DNA of 64,000 nt. Source: Parabacteroides acidifaciens. GTDB lineage: Bacteria > Bacteroidota > Bacteroidia > Bacteroidales > Tannerellaceae. Each line of letters starts with the position of its first letter. Within the stretch, counting starts at the first letter, position 1. Under the pieces are notes generated by a model. That model saw only the letters and a program-made list of their open reading frames with translations. It was not told where the DNA came from and did not search any database. The stretch covers positions 141,548-205,547 of the forward strand of contig NZ_QREV01000002.1 in the NCBI RefSeq assembly GCF_003363715.1, read 5' to 3'. The position numbers and the translations under genes are program-made. This document shows positions 1 through 8,463 of the stretch, piece after piece.

Positions 1-2
1 TG

Positions 3-710
3 CTTGTTTCGGATCAGGAAGTGTTGTCGTCCAGTCTGACCCAATATTCCGATTATATGAAGTCGGCTGCCAAATCGTCCTCCAAAGACGGGGCGGCTAT
101 GGTGACGCGTGTCGGCAAGAAGATTGCCGCCGCTACCGAACAATATCTGAAAAATAATGGGTTGGAGAGTGAAATCAAGAATTTCTCCTGGGAGTTTAAC
201 TTGGTGAAAGACCCGCAGGTGAACGCTTTTTGTATGCCCGGTGGTAAAATTGTCGTCTATGAAGGGCTGATGCAGTTGGTTTCGTCGGACGACGAACTGG
301 CTGTCGTAATCGGTCATGAAGTGGCGCATGCCGTTGCCAAACATAGCAACGAACGCATGAGCCAGCAGTTGATGGCACAATACGGCGCCCAGATATTGGG
401 GCAGGCGTTGAGCAATAAATCGGCCGCTGTCCAGCAGGTAGGAAATACAGTCTATGGCTTAGGTGCACAATACGGCGTTATGCTGCCTTTCTCCCGCAAG
501 CACGAATCGGAAGCCGATTACATGGGATTAGTCTTTATGGCAATGGCCGGTTATAACCCGGAAGTCGCCGTCACTTTCTGGCAGAAGATGTCCGCCGGAA
601 GTTCCGGCTCCACCCCCGAATTTATGAGCACGCACCCCAGCGATGCCACGCGTATCAACGAGATCAAGCAGCATTTACCGGAGATTGAGAAGTATAGGAC
701 GAAGAAGTAA
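3..710 (+). CDS. M48-family zinc metalloprotease (5' truncated by window edge)
   Basis: This is a periplasmic or membrane-associated zinc endopeptidase of family M48, related to BepA/LoiP-type proteases that act in outer-membrane protein quality control. The HExxH metal site is at bases 315-329 (HEVAH) and the third ligand lies in the ESEAD motif near base 504. The reading frame is open to the left edge, and the residues before the first possible start (GTG at 21) continue as normal coding sequence (LVSDQE). The true start and signal peptide are therefore outside the window. The C-terminus (STHPSDATRINEI) matches the usual M48 ending. Family assignment is firm; the in vivo substrate is unknown. 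Confidence 0.92.
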   Translation, partial: LVSDQEVLSSSLTQYSDYMKSAAKSSSKDGAAMVTRVGKKIAAATEQYLKNNGLESEIKNFSWEFNLVKDPQVNAFCMPGGKIVVYEGLMQLVSSDDELAVVIGHEVAHAVAKHSNERMSQQLMAQYGAQILGQALSNKSAAVQQVGNTVYGLGAQYGVMLPFSRKHESEADYMGLVFMAMAGYNPEVAVTFWQKMSAGSSGSTPEFMSTHPSDATRINEIKQHLPEIEKYRTKK

Positions 711-743
711 TCTTATTTAAAAAAAGAAATTTTGTGTCGATAA

Positions 744-751
744 TATATTTG
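744..751 (+). promoter_or_regulatory. Bacteroidota -7 box before the PorT-like gene
   Basis: TATATTTG matches the Bacteroidota -7 consensus TAnnTTTG, 48 bp before the start codon of the downstream gene. No clear -33 TTTG at the normal spacing was found. Confidence 0.4.
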
Positions 752-799
752 TTCATCGCTTCGTTATTAAAGGGTATGAATGATTAAAATAGAAAGTGT

Positions 800-1405
800 A
801 TGAACATGAAAAAAGTATTATTGTTTGCCTTGGTTCTTATGTTGGCTGCTCCTATGTCTGCGCAGTGGTCTGTTGGAGGGAAAATAGGTTTGAATACATC
901 TTCCGTAAACTATCCGGATGATATCGAGAATCCTTCGCATTGCTTTGGTATAAACGGAGGTTTTCTCACGCAGTATCGGTTTAACCGTTTTTTCAGCCTG
1001 CAAGCCGAGTTGTTGTACATGAAACAGGGCTATAAGGAGAAGGATCTTATTTGGATTAACATGGGGGATGATCCGATGGATATGGATATCGCCCTTCATT
1101 ATTTGGAAATTCCTTTTTTAGCCAAATTTACGCATAAGACGGGTCTTAATCTTCAGCTCGGACCACAGATCGGTTTTCTACTTAAAAGAAGGTTGCGGGT
1201 CGGTGAAGTGGTACAGCAGCAGAAGCTGATGGGCGAAAAGCAACCATTCGATTTCAGCCTTGCTTTTGGGGCCGGATATGAATTCAAAAACGGATTTCTT
1301 TTTGATTTCAGGTATTTGCTGGGGCTGACAAGCGCTTACAAAAATGTGGAGGGATTTCAAAACAGGACTTTTTATTTTTCATTGGGTTATAAATTTGATT
1401 TGTAA
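800..1405 (+). CDS. PorT-family outer-membrane beta-barrel protein
   Basis: A 201-residue exported protein. It has a classical signal peptide (KKVLLFALVLMLAAPMSAQ, cleavage after AQ). Alternating amphipathic strands follow, and the protein ends on aromatic residues (FYFSLGYKFDL), as in the outer-membrane beta-barrel domain of Bacteroidota PorT-like proteins. ATG 806 is an alternative start two codons in. It sits alone between the protease and a long gene-free stretch. The fold is well supported. Function (porin, scaffold or other) cannot be read from the sequence. Confidence 0.8.
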   Translation: MNMKKVLLFALVLMLAAPMSAQWSVGGKIGLNTSSVNYPDDIENPSHCFGINGGFLTQYRFNRFFSLQAELLYMKQGYKEKDLIWINMGDDPMDMDIALHYLEIPFLAKFTHKTGLNLQLGPQIGFLLKRRLRVGEVVQQQKLMGEKQPFDFSLAFGAGYEFKNGFLFDFRYLLGLTSAYKNVEGFQNRTFYFSLGYKFDL

Positions 1406-1447
1406 ACGTGCTGAAAAATGATATTGTAAGTTGTCATTTTATCATTG

Positions 1448-1953
1448 ACTTATTGTATAAAACGCATTTTTTTAGATTCAAAAGGCATCCGAAATTAAAC
1501 AAATGTTAATCCGCTTTTTTGACCTCAAAAAGGGACTTTTCTCTCTTTTTTGAGTGTTTTCCGCCATTGCGACCGTCCTCTTTGCCATTACGACCGTGCT
1601 AATGTGTAGTGCACTCGGCACCTCGCGAAGATTAGGACGGTCGTAATGGCGATTATGACCGTCCTAATTGGAAAGAGGACCGTTTTCAGGGCAAAAAAGC
1701 ACCTGAATTTCCTTGAGATATTTGGGACGCCGTCCGTTTTGTTTTCAAATATTCGATTCTCCGGGAGTTAAGCTTTATCACTTTGTCGGCGTTTCCGGTT
1801 TTTGCCAATCAAATTGCACGCTTTTCGAAACGGATTGCGCACCTCGTTTTTTCTATTGTCAGAAAGGGGAGCTTAAACCGTGAAAAGAGTCAATCTAAAA
1901 AGGATCAGATTTTCGGACGAAATAGAAAAACGTCCGAAATGAGGGTTATTGTA
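1448..1953 (+). repeat. 506-bp dispersed repeat, copy 1
   Basis: A non-coding segment that recurs in inverted orientation at 53053-53559 with high identity along its whole length; both copies are 506-507 bp. It has an AT-rich leader (starting ACTTATTGTATAAAACGC), a central block of phased GACCGTCC half-sites, and a tail ending near GGTTATTGTA. Short open frames in the tail (for example 1783-1992) are similar between copies but carry unlike stops and have no good start, so they are more likely repeat sequence than genes. The leader/repeat-core/tail design resembles the BrickBuilt MITEs of Porphyromonas gingivalis; that comparison is inference. Confidence 0.85.
1584..1650. repeat. Hairpin core of repeat copy 1
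   Basis: Arms 1584-1603 (GCCATTACGACCGTGCTAAT) and 1631-1650 are inverted complements over 20 bp with one mismatch, around a 27-nt loop. GACCGTCC-like half-sites start at 1571, 1592, 1635 (inverted), 1657 and 1678. Adjacent sites on each side of the loop are therefore spaced 21-22 bp. Confidence 0.75.
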
Positions 1954-2125
1954 AATTTCTTAATTTACAGAAGGTCTAAATCTAAGAAATAATGAGCCTG
2001 TAAAATGCTGACTTGGTTGTTGTTTTTGGCTTGATCCAAAAGTAACCAGAAGATCAAGGCTTAACCGTTCGGGCTACTTCGGGCTATAGCGAACCGATTA
2101 TGTTTACACCCACAATGGCCGTGGG

Positions 2126-2262
2126 GGATATGTCAAAAGTCCCTTGTCCCCGCGCTTGACGCGGGGCCGCAAAAGAACAGGCCTTATCAATCAGTTGTTT
2201 ATACGGTCGGTTTTAATGCGATCCCGCGTCAAGCGCGGGAACAAGGCTGTTTTGACACATCC
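2126..2262. repeat. Long imperfect palindrome (REP/terminator-like)
   Basis: Arms of about 40 bp (2126-2165 and 2223-2262) are inverted complements with few mismatches and share the block CCCGCGCTTGACGCGGG. Within each arm, CCCGCG and CGCGGG also pair locally. The loop is 57 nt. It abuts the 3' end of the 2000-residue gene, so it could end or protect that transcript. Its GC-rich self-complementary core also fits a REP-like element. The rest of 1954-2271 shows no gene. Confidence 0.65.
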
Positions 2263-2271
2263 TCGTCTTGA

Positions 2272-5200
2272 TTATTTGAGGACTTTGAGGTGCTCTTCAT
2301 TGTGAACAAGAATATACATGTTGTCTTGCAAAAGCGGGATCAGCTGTTCGGTGGTAGTCACCTTTGCCTGGTAGAGCCGTTGGCCTGTGGCGGAATAGAC
2401 GGTTAATACTTTTCCCAGTGTCAGGCCGCTGACAAGGATTCCGTTTGACATGGCTACGGCGCGTATGGATGTCTGCTCCACCTTTTCGTTTCCGGTAGGA
2501 GTGGATGGCCCGGAAGGCGAATCGCTCGTCCATTTGCCATAGAGTGTCATGTCTTGGGGCACTATGTTCTTGAAATCCCATATTTCGGTAAACGACGCGT
2601 CTGTGTACCAACCGTCGAAGGTGTATCCGCTGCGTACCGGCTCTGCGGGCTCTGCGACAGGTGTCAAACAGGTGGTGGACTGGGTGAAAGGCGGGAGGCC
2701 GTCGATCGTGAAAGTCACATTCACCTCCTGCGGCGCGCCGTCGGGCAGCTCGTCCAGCATGACGCCGAGAATGTTGCTTGTGCCGTCGGCGTCCGGGAAG
2801 TTGATACGGAAGTAGCCTATGCCTTGTTCGCTCTGGAGATTCGCTTTTTTCAGGTCAACCTGTACGCTTCCGCCCTCATTGGGCCATGAAACGGCAGTGC
2901 TGTTTATGTTTGTCCAGTTCGTTTGATCGGTGGAGTATTGCACTGTTCTTTCTGGCGAATCGGAGCGCAGTTTTTGTTGTTCTTCCCAAGGCTTTTCGGG
3001 TTCGCTGAATTGGAGCGTCAAATAATCTTCAGCCTTCGAGATTATTGCATCCGGAACAACCGGCTCTTCGTATGATCTTACATGAAGGATGGCAACATCT
3101 CCTAAGAGTTTCTTATAATGGACCATCAAGGTTACATCTCCGGCACCTTCACCATAGGGTAAAATTCCTTTGCTAAAGGAGGCGAGAGCGGTACTGTCGG
3201 TTTCCTTCTTGAGTGAGGCCATCTTGTGTTTGTCATAATTGATGTCCCATGTGATGGCATTGGGATCGGTGATCTCCGTCTGCTCGTCTTTCTGGTCGAT
3301 GATCCGTGCAAGAAGTTTAACATCCGCTTTTCCGTCTTTATTTAACCTGAAAGTCGTATAACCGCCCGGTGTGAGGAGTTTGACCGATTTGGTTTGATCT
3401 TTGCCGGATGTGAAGTCTGAGCTTACAAGATACTTCCCGATTGTTATATTGCCTGCCTTGTCGATCGCTTTGAAATTGAGCACAAGGGAGTCTGTAACAT
3501 CCAGGGAGAAGCCTTTGGCTGTGAGCTGCGGGGTGATGTCATGTCCGTTGAGGAAGAGGTCTGCCCCGGCTTCAGTCGTTCCCGAGAGGATGAACCGGAC
3601 ATTGTCTTTCGACGTGCCGTCGCGTTCGAGGCTCGTAAGCATCAGAATCGGCGGAACGTTGTCTATTTTTATGCGGAACTCATAGAGGGTCGTGTCGCTA
3701 TTGTTATTATAGAACAGGGCCTGCGCATAGTATGTCGTGTCTTTATCGAGCGGCGTCATCTCTACAGTGAACTCGGTTCCTGATGAGGTCGGTGTTATCT
3801 TATCATAAGTTACTCCATCTACCGAATGCCTGAATTCCATGTTGGCTGAACCGGAGTTGATGCTGCTTTGACAATTTAGTATTAACTTATCGCTGCTCTG
3901 CGCATAGATGACAGTACCGGCAATGGATGCGGGAGTTGCATCCAGCAGTAATCCGTTCGTTATTACCGGTACCTGCTCTTTATTCTCCTTCTCCAGGTAA
4001 AACTTTGTCGGGAGTGCATATAAAGTGAAAAACTCGGGATCGGGTATCATCAGCGAATCATTGACCGAACCGGCTTTTCCGAATATGTTTGTAATGGAGT
4101 CGAGTTGGTGGAAAGGCTTCACGGTGACTGCATACTTTTTGTTGGTTTCCAGCACTGCGGATGAGTTGTTGTCATTGTTAGATTCGGGTCTGCCGGCACG
4201 AACACGGAGTTCACTGGCATCCTTGTTTGCTGTAAAGGTAGAACTCTTCCCGGCTTCATCCGTGAAGGTCACGATGTAGCCGTCTGTCTTTTCATTGGAA
4301 CTGCTTTGCCAGGTTATTTGTGCTATTCCACTGCCGGCTGCTTTTCCTGTTACGGCGGTCGCTTCTCCCGGATTATTCGGATTGGTATAGGAGTATTGTT
4401 CCTTGCTGAAGGCTTTGCTGACCGGTTCGTATAGGTCGTAAGTTTCGTTGCTTCCTTCAATCTTTGCCTGATCTACAAATTTTTCGAGCGTGACTTGCAC
4501 ATAGTATTTGCCGTTCACGGTCTTGAAGGCTTCGCTTTGGGGATTTATAGTATAGTCACTTATGCTGCCCTGTATCTGAATTGTATCGATCGGTTGTAAG
4601 TTCGTCTGATTAACCGTGTCTTCTACCAATGCATACAGCAGGCGGTAGTTAGAGTCACTATCGATATTGTCGGCTGAAAGGTTGACTGTTGTTTGATTAG
4701 TCAGCTTGACATCGTGAATCTTTTCCGTCTCCTGTGCGACAAATATCTGCATTTCAATCTTTCCGTTACCGTCGAGTTCAGTACCATCGGCATTCATTGC
4801 TTCCACCTTCCAGTCTCCTGCAAAGTTCATATTATCTTCTGCGCTTTTATTTAACGGGAGGCTTACCTCGTAATAGTCAAGTGCCTTTCCGTCTGCATCG
4901 AGCGCCTGGTGCCATTGCAGGTCGTTGGCTGCGAAATCCTGGCTGTATAATGCGTCATTTTCATCTTTCATCGGCGTCGTAACCTTCAGTCCTGTCTGAT
5001 TGCTTTTCGAGCGTACGCGCAGGATAATACGGTTCTCATCTACACTAAGCGGTTCGGTTGCCGAAGCTTTATAACCATCCCCGAAAGCGCGCAGGAAGGA
5101 ACTCTGTTTGCGCTTCTGCACCGGGATGATATTGGATGTAAAGGTGATCGGACGGTTATTGCCTGTATCCGTGCTTCTCAACCGGGAGGGTTGCGGCAAG

Positions 5201-8200
5201 ATATATTCGTAGCCGTAGATCGGCATACCGGCCTCTACGTCTTTCCCGGAACGCAAACCGGCGCCTGCTGTCAGGGCTTGGGGCGTTGAGTATTTATATT
5301 GTATCCATGCGTAGGCATCGATGCTACCACTAAGGAATGCGAAATCGATATACGCTTTGATGCTGGCATCAGCCCGGATATAATCTTTGTTACCGCTTAT
5401 TCCGGCTTCAGCCTCGAGGCCTGCAAACGGCAGGTCTATGGGGATGGCCAGCTTGATTTTGCCCCAATAATCCACATCCATTACATCATAAAGAATTTCG
5501 CTGACTTCCGTAAGTGACACGTTGCCCGGATTCTCTATCTTATTCATTATATAGTCCTTGCCTTTACGGCTTTTCGCGAGGTCGACACGGAGGCGTGCGC
5601 CGGCATCTCCCGTCAGGACTCCGATTCCACCTACGTCCAACTTGCCCTTGCCGGATACCTCGAACCAGGGGATTGTCTTTTTGTTATAGGTTGTACCTCC
5701 CCACGAACACATCCCTTCCATGTCTGTCAGGAGAGGAATGAATATATCCAGACTGGCATCCGTCATCCCGACATGGGTTGCATTCAGTATACCAGTCCCG
5801 GCCACATTGATAGGCCCCTTACCGAGTCCTAAAGTCCCCCTCAACTCCATGGTGGGCGGGTTGGTCAGGTAGTTTCTGGAACTGGTGTTGTCAAGGTTTT
5901 TGACATCGATTAAGAGCTTCAGGTCGCAGACACCTATCGGGCCTTCATACCCGACCTTGAAACTGGTGGGCAACCACAAATCGAAAGGCAAATCGCTGGT
6001 ATGTCCTTGCTGGTTGTATCGGTCGTCTACCGGCTTGCATTCTAATCCTCCTTTTGCCTCGAAGAGCCGATAGAGATTGAAGGAGCCGTCGATATTGAAA
6101 TACCGGTTTTTGCTCAGGGGGAGCATGTCGAAATTCACATCGGCTTGCGCCTTGAATCCGATCTGTTCGAACAGGTGCAGGCCGAGTGTCCCGTTCAGCA
6201 GGGAACCGCGTGCCCCCATGAAACCGTATTCACCGAATAAGGATTCTTCCACATTCAGCTCTGCATCCAGGATGTTGGAAGGCAGGAAACAGTCGGCTTT
6301 GGCTTTCCCGTTCAGCGAGAAGCCGTCGAGGTAGAGCCTGGGCGTTCCGGTGTCGGATATTGTGACGTCGCCAATACCCACTCCCTGGTTCGCGACGCCT
6401 CCTTGTATCAGGATAGGCGTCCTTTTGTCGTCTGCATCTGCATACGTGTTTCTGTAATTGATATTGCTGTCCATTTCGATGCGAATCTGATTCTTTTCGC
6501 CTGAACTGGAGCTGAATACTTTCTGTCCGTAAGCATATAAGTTCGTGATCACTGTCCCGTTGCTATTACTGAGTGTTATGAACTTGACGGTTTCGGCTTT
6601 TTGATCCCAGGTCAGCGTAGCGAGCGGAGAAGGCGTGCTTGAATTAACCTTGTCGTTCTTCAGCTGCATGACACCGTTGATCAACGCATTTTCGTTGATG
6701 TTATATATGATTTTGTCATCCGTACTGTTTTTATCTTTCTCCATAAAACCGGTTATTTTCATCAGCGTCTTGCTTGAACCGTGGAGAGGCGGTTCGTAAC
6801 GGCTTACAGACAAATACTTGCCATCCTCCTGCACGACCACCAGTTGCGTGACGATTTTGTCCGGATCTATAGTCTCCACATTCTTCTCTACAGTAAAATT
6901 ATGTTTGAATGTTTCGCCGTTTTTTCCGATGCAGTGTAGCTGGTATTTTCCTAACGGTTGATCCTCTAATAAGGTGGAAAGGTCGAAACAATAGCCTAAG
7001 TCACCGGGTGTGGAAAGTGTGGTTATTTCTGTTCCTATCTTTTCATACTCATCGTTATAAAGTTCAACTTTCGAGAACTTCTCGGTATTACTTAATAGGA
7101 GATAGATCTTTTGGTCTCCAGAGGCAGGCAGTGCCTCTGGAAATGCTCCGTAGAACCGGAGCATATCTTCTGCTCCCGGTAGCGTATATTCTTCAGTTTT
7201 ACTGCAACTGGCCGGTAGCTTTTCCCAAACCTGGCTTACCGACGAGGTTAAGTTGGCCGTTGGTGTCTGGAGGGCAAGTGTCAGGCCGCGGTTAGTTTCG
7301 CTGAATGAAGGATAAAACATATTGACCGGCCAGTCCAATGAGAGCGAGTCGTTTGGTAAAACTCTGAATGAGGTGCTTTTTCCTGCATAAGGCGGCTCTG
7401 ATCCCAAAGTAAAATCTCCGCCTATTGACCAAATCTCATCGCTCGATACGGGATATCCATTATATTGATCTTGATATGATTGTTGATTTTTGCCGCTGAA
7501 GAAATAGGTTAAAACCGGTTGGAAAGCTGTTACGTATATGGGATAAGCGGCCTGGTTGATATAGGTTATATGAACGGTGTTCGATTCTGTTTTGTTGTCG
7601 ACTCCGTACATTAGCTCGCCACCATTGTCTGGCTTGAGTATGGTTTTATACTCAAACCTGGATTTTACCTTCAGGGCATTTGACTGATAGGGCATTTCTT
7701 CTATAACAAAGTAATGACCGTTTAAGTCACTGGCCATTGCTAATGATTGGTAATTTGCTTTGTTGTCGCTTTGCCCGTATTTATCCACATCTATCGTTGA
7801 AATAGACTCCTTGACCAAATGAAAAGAAATAAACGCCCCTTTATATTTTTTGAGATCTTTCCAGGGGCGTTTCTTGTCGAGAAAGCTGTTGAGATCATCT
7901 TTGCTTTCAAATTGGGCACACAGGAAGGTGATTTTATTCAGGTCATCATAAGACTTCTTCAAGGAAAGGATACAGTTTCCCTTTTCTGGTTCGTCCGTCG
8001 TCTTGAGGAAGAGGGATTCTCCATACTTGGAAGTCCCGCTCTTCGCCCGTAATTTAACAGGAATCCAGCCTCCGGGAGAGTGACCATTTACGTCTGTGTA
8101 AAGCAGCGTGCCTCTGTTTGCCTTTTTAAAGAACACATAAATTTCGCTACCGTGTGTCGGATCTTGTGCGGAGATTTTGTTTACACCGCTACACAGCAGG

Positions 8201-8274
8201 GCTGCCAGAATAAAAAGGTATATCAGCCATCGGTTGTGTGGACGGAGAGATAAAATAGTAACTTCTTTCTTCAT
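2272..8274 (-). CDS. Giant secreted multidomain protein with InlB-type repeat and sorting-like C-terminus
   Basis: A 2000-residue exported protein. The N-terminus has a signal peptide (hydrophobic WLIYLFILAALLCSG, cleavage near SAQ). The middle (about 640-1050) is a long glycine/asparagine-rich beta region (LNGTLGLHLFEQIGF and similar). A fibronectin-III-like segment follows near 1300-1370, then an Ig-like adhesion module (VPPILMLTSLERDG). A Listeria/Bacteroides (InlB B) repeat lies at about 1846-1915 (GYTFDGWYTDASF...LYGKW). The last ~65 residues (TVYSATGQRLYQAKV...) look like a type-A T9SS or Por sorting domain. It is monocistronic. It is probably a cell-surface adhesin or matrix protein; the ligand is unknown. 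Confidence 0.8.
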   Translation of the reverse strand: MKKEVTILSLRPHNRWLIYLFILAALLCSGVNKISAQDPTHGSEIYVFFKKANRGTLLYTDVNGHSPGGWIPVKLRAKSGTSKYGESLFLKTTDEPEKGNCILSLKKSYDDLNKITFLCAQFESKDDLNSFLDKKRPWKDLKKYKGAFISFHLVKESISTIDVDKYGQSDNKANYQSLAMASDLNGHYFVIEEMPYQSNALKVKSRFEYKTILKPDNGGELMYGVDNKTESNTVHITYINQAAYPIYVTAFQPVLTYFFSGKNQQSYQDQYNGYPVSSDEIWSIGGDFTLGSEPPYAGKSTSFRVLPNDSLSLDWPVNMFYPSFSETNRGLTLALQTPTANLTSSVSQVWEKLPASCSKTEEYTLPGAEDMLRFYGAFPEALPASGDQKIYLLLSNTEKFSKVELYNDEYEKIGTEITTLSTPGDLGYCFDLSTLLEDQPLGKYQLHCIGKNGETFKHNFTVEKNVETIDPDKIVTQLVVVQEDGKYLSVSRYEPPLHGSSKTLMKITGFMEKDKNSTDDKIIYNINENALINGVMQLKNDKVNSSTPSPLATLTWDQKAETVKFITLSNSNGTVITNLYAYGQKVFSSSSGEKNQIRIEMDSNINYRNTYADADDKRTPILIQGGVANQGVGIGDVTISDTGTPRLYLDGFSLNGKAKADCFLPSNILDAELNVEESLFGEYGFMGARGSLLNGTLGLHLFEQIGFKAQADVNFDMLPLSKNRYFNIDGSFNLYRLFEAKGGLECKPVDDRYNQQGHTSDLPFDLWLPTSFKVGYEGPIGVCDLKLLIDVKNLDNTSSRNYLTNPPTMELRGTLGLGKGPINVAGTGILNATHVGMTDASLDIFIPLLTDMEGMCSWGGTTYNKKTIPWFEVSGKGKLDVGGIGVLTGDAGARLRVDLAKSRKGKDYIMNKIENPGNVSLTEVSEILYDVMDVDYWGKIKLAIPIDLPFAGLEAEAGISGNKDYIRADASIKAYIDFAFLSGSIDAYAWIQYKYSTPQALTAGAGLRSGKDVEAGMPIYGYEYILPQPSRLRSTDTGNNRPITFTSNIIPVQKRKQSSFLRAFGDGYKASATEPLSVDENRIILRVRSKSNQTGLKVTTPMKDENDALYSQDFAANDLQWHQALDADGKALDYYEVSLPLNKSAEDNMNFAGDWKVEAMNADGTELDGNGKIEMQIFVAQETEKIHDVKLTNQTTVNLSADNIDSDSNYRLLYALVEDTVNQTNLQPIDTIQIQGSISDYTINPQSEAFKTVNGKYYVQVTLEKFVDQAKIEGSNETYDLYEPVSKAFSKEQYSYTNPNNPGEATAVTGKAAGSGIAQITWQSSSNEKTDGYIVTFTDEAGKSSTFTANKDASELRVRAGRPESNNDNNSSAVLETNKKYAVTVKPFHQLDSITNIFGKAGSVNDSLMIPDPEFFTLYALPTKFYLEKENKEQVPVITNGLLLDATPASIAGTVIYAQSSDKLILNCQSSINSGSANMEFRHSVDGVTYDKITPTSSGTEFTVEMTPLDKDTTYYAQALFYNNNSDTTLYEFRIKIDNVPPILMLTSLERDGTSKDNVRFILSGTTEAGADLFLNGHDITPQLTAKGFSLDVTDSLVLNFKAIDKAGNITIGKYLVSSDFTSGKDQTKSVKLLTPGGYTTFRLNKDGKADVKLLARIIDQKDEQTEITDPNAITWDINYDKHKMASLKKETDSTALASFSKGILPYGEGAGDVTLMVHYKKLLGDVAILHVRSYEEPVVPDAIISKAEDYLTLQFSEPEKPWEEQQKLRSDSPERTVQYSTDQTNWTNINSTAVSWPNEGGSVQVDLKKANLQSEQGIGYFRINFPDADGTSNILGVMLDELPDGAPQEVNVTFTIDGLPPFTQSTTCLTPVAEPAEPVRSGYTFDGWYTDASFTEIWDFKNIVPQDMTLYGKWTSDSPSGPSTPTGNEKVEQTSIRAVAMSNGILVSGLTLGKVLTVYSATGQRLYQAKVTTTEQLIPLLQDNMYILVHNEEHLKVLK

Positions 8275-8409
8275 ATTAATCTACTTTTAATTGATTAGAC
8301 CTCGGATGTCGTCTGTAAAAGTAGATGAGGAGAGGGAGAAGGATATGTCACTTTGTCCTGCGGTTGGTCCAAATTGTCCTGCGGAAGAGTAATTTTACGA
8401 ATAAAGGAA

Positions 8410-8438
8410 AAGGCTGTCTCACGAATGAAACAGCCTTC
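8410..8438 (-). terminator. Intrinsic terminator after the TPR/AraC gene
   Basis: On the minus strand AAGGCTGTTTC and GAGACAGCCTT form an 11-bp stem (one wobble) around a 6-nt loop, followed by TTCC and TTTATT. It lies 26 bp past the stop of the minus-strand regulator gene. Confidence 0.8.
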
Positions 8439-8463
8439 CTGGTTAAAACTATCTAAAACCGTG

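Noticed and set aside
1783..1992. 69-codon frame in the tail of repeat copy 1, with a 65-codon counterpart in copy 2
   Set aside because: The two translations are similar only because the DNA is. Starts are poor, indels break the frames differently, and they run past the repeat boundary.
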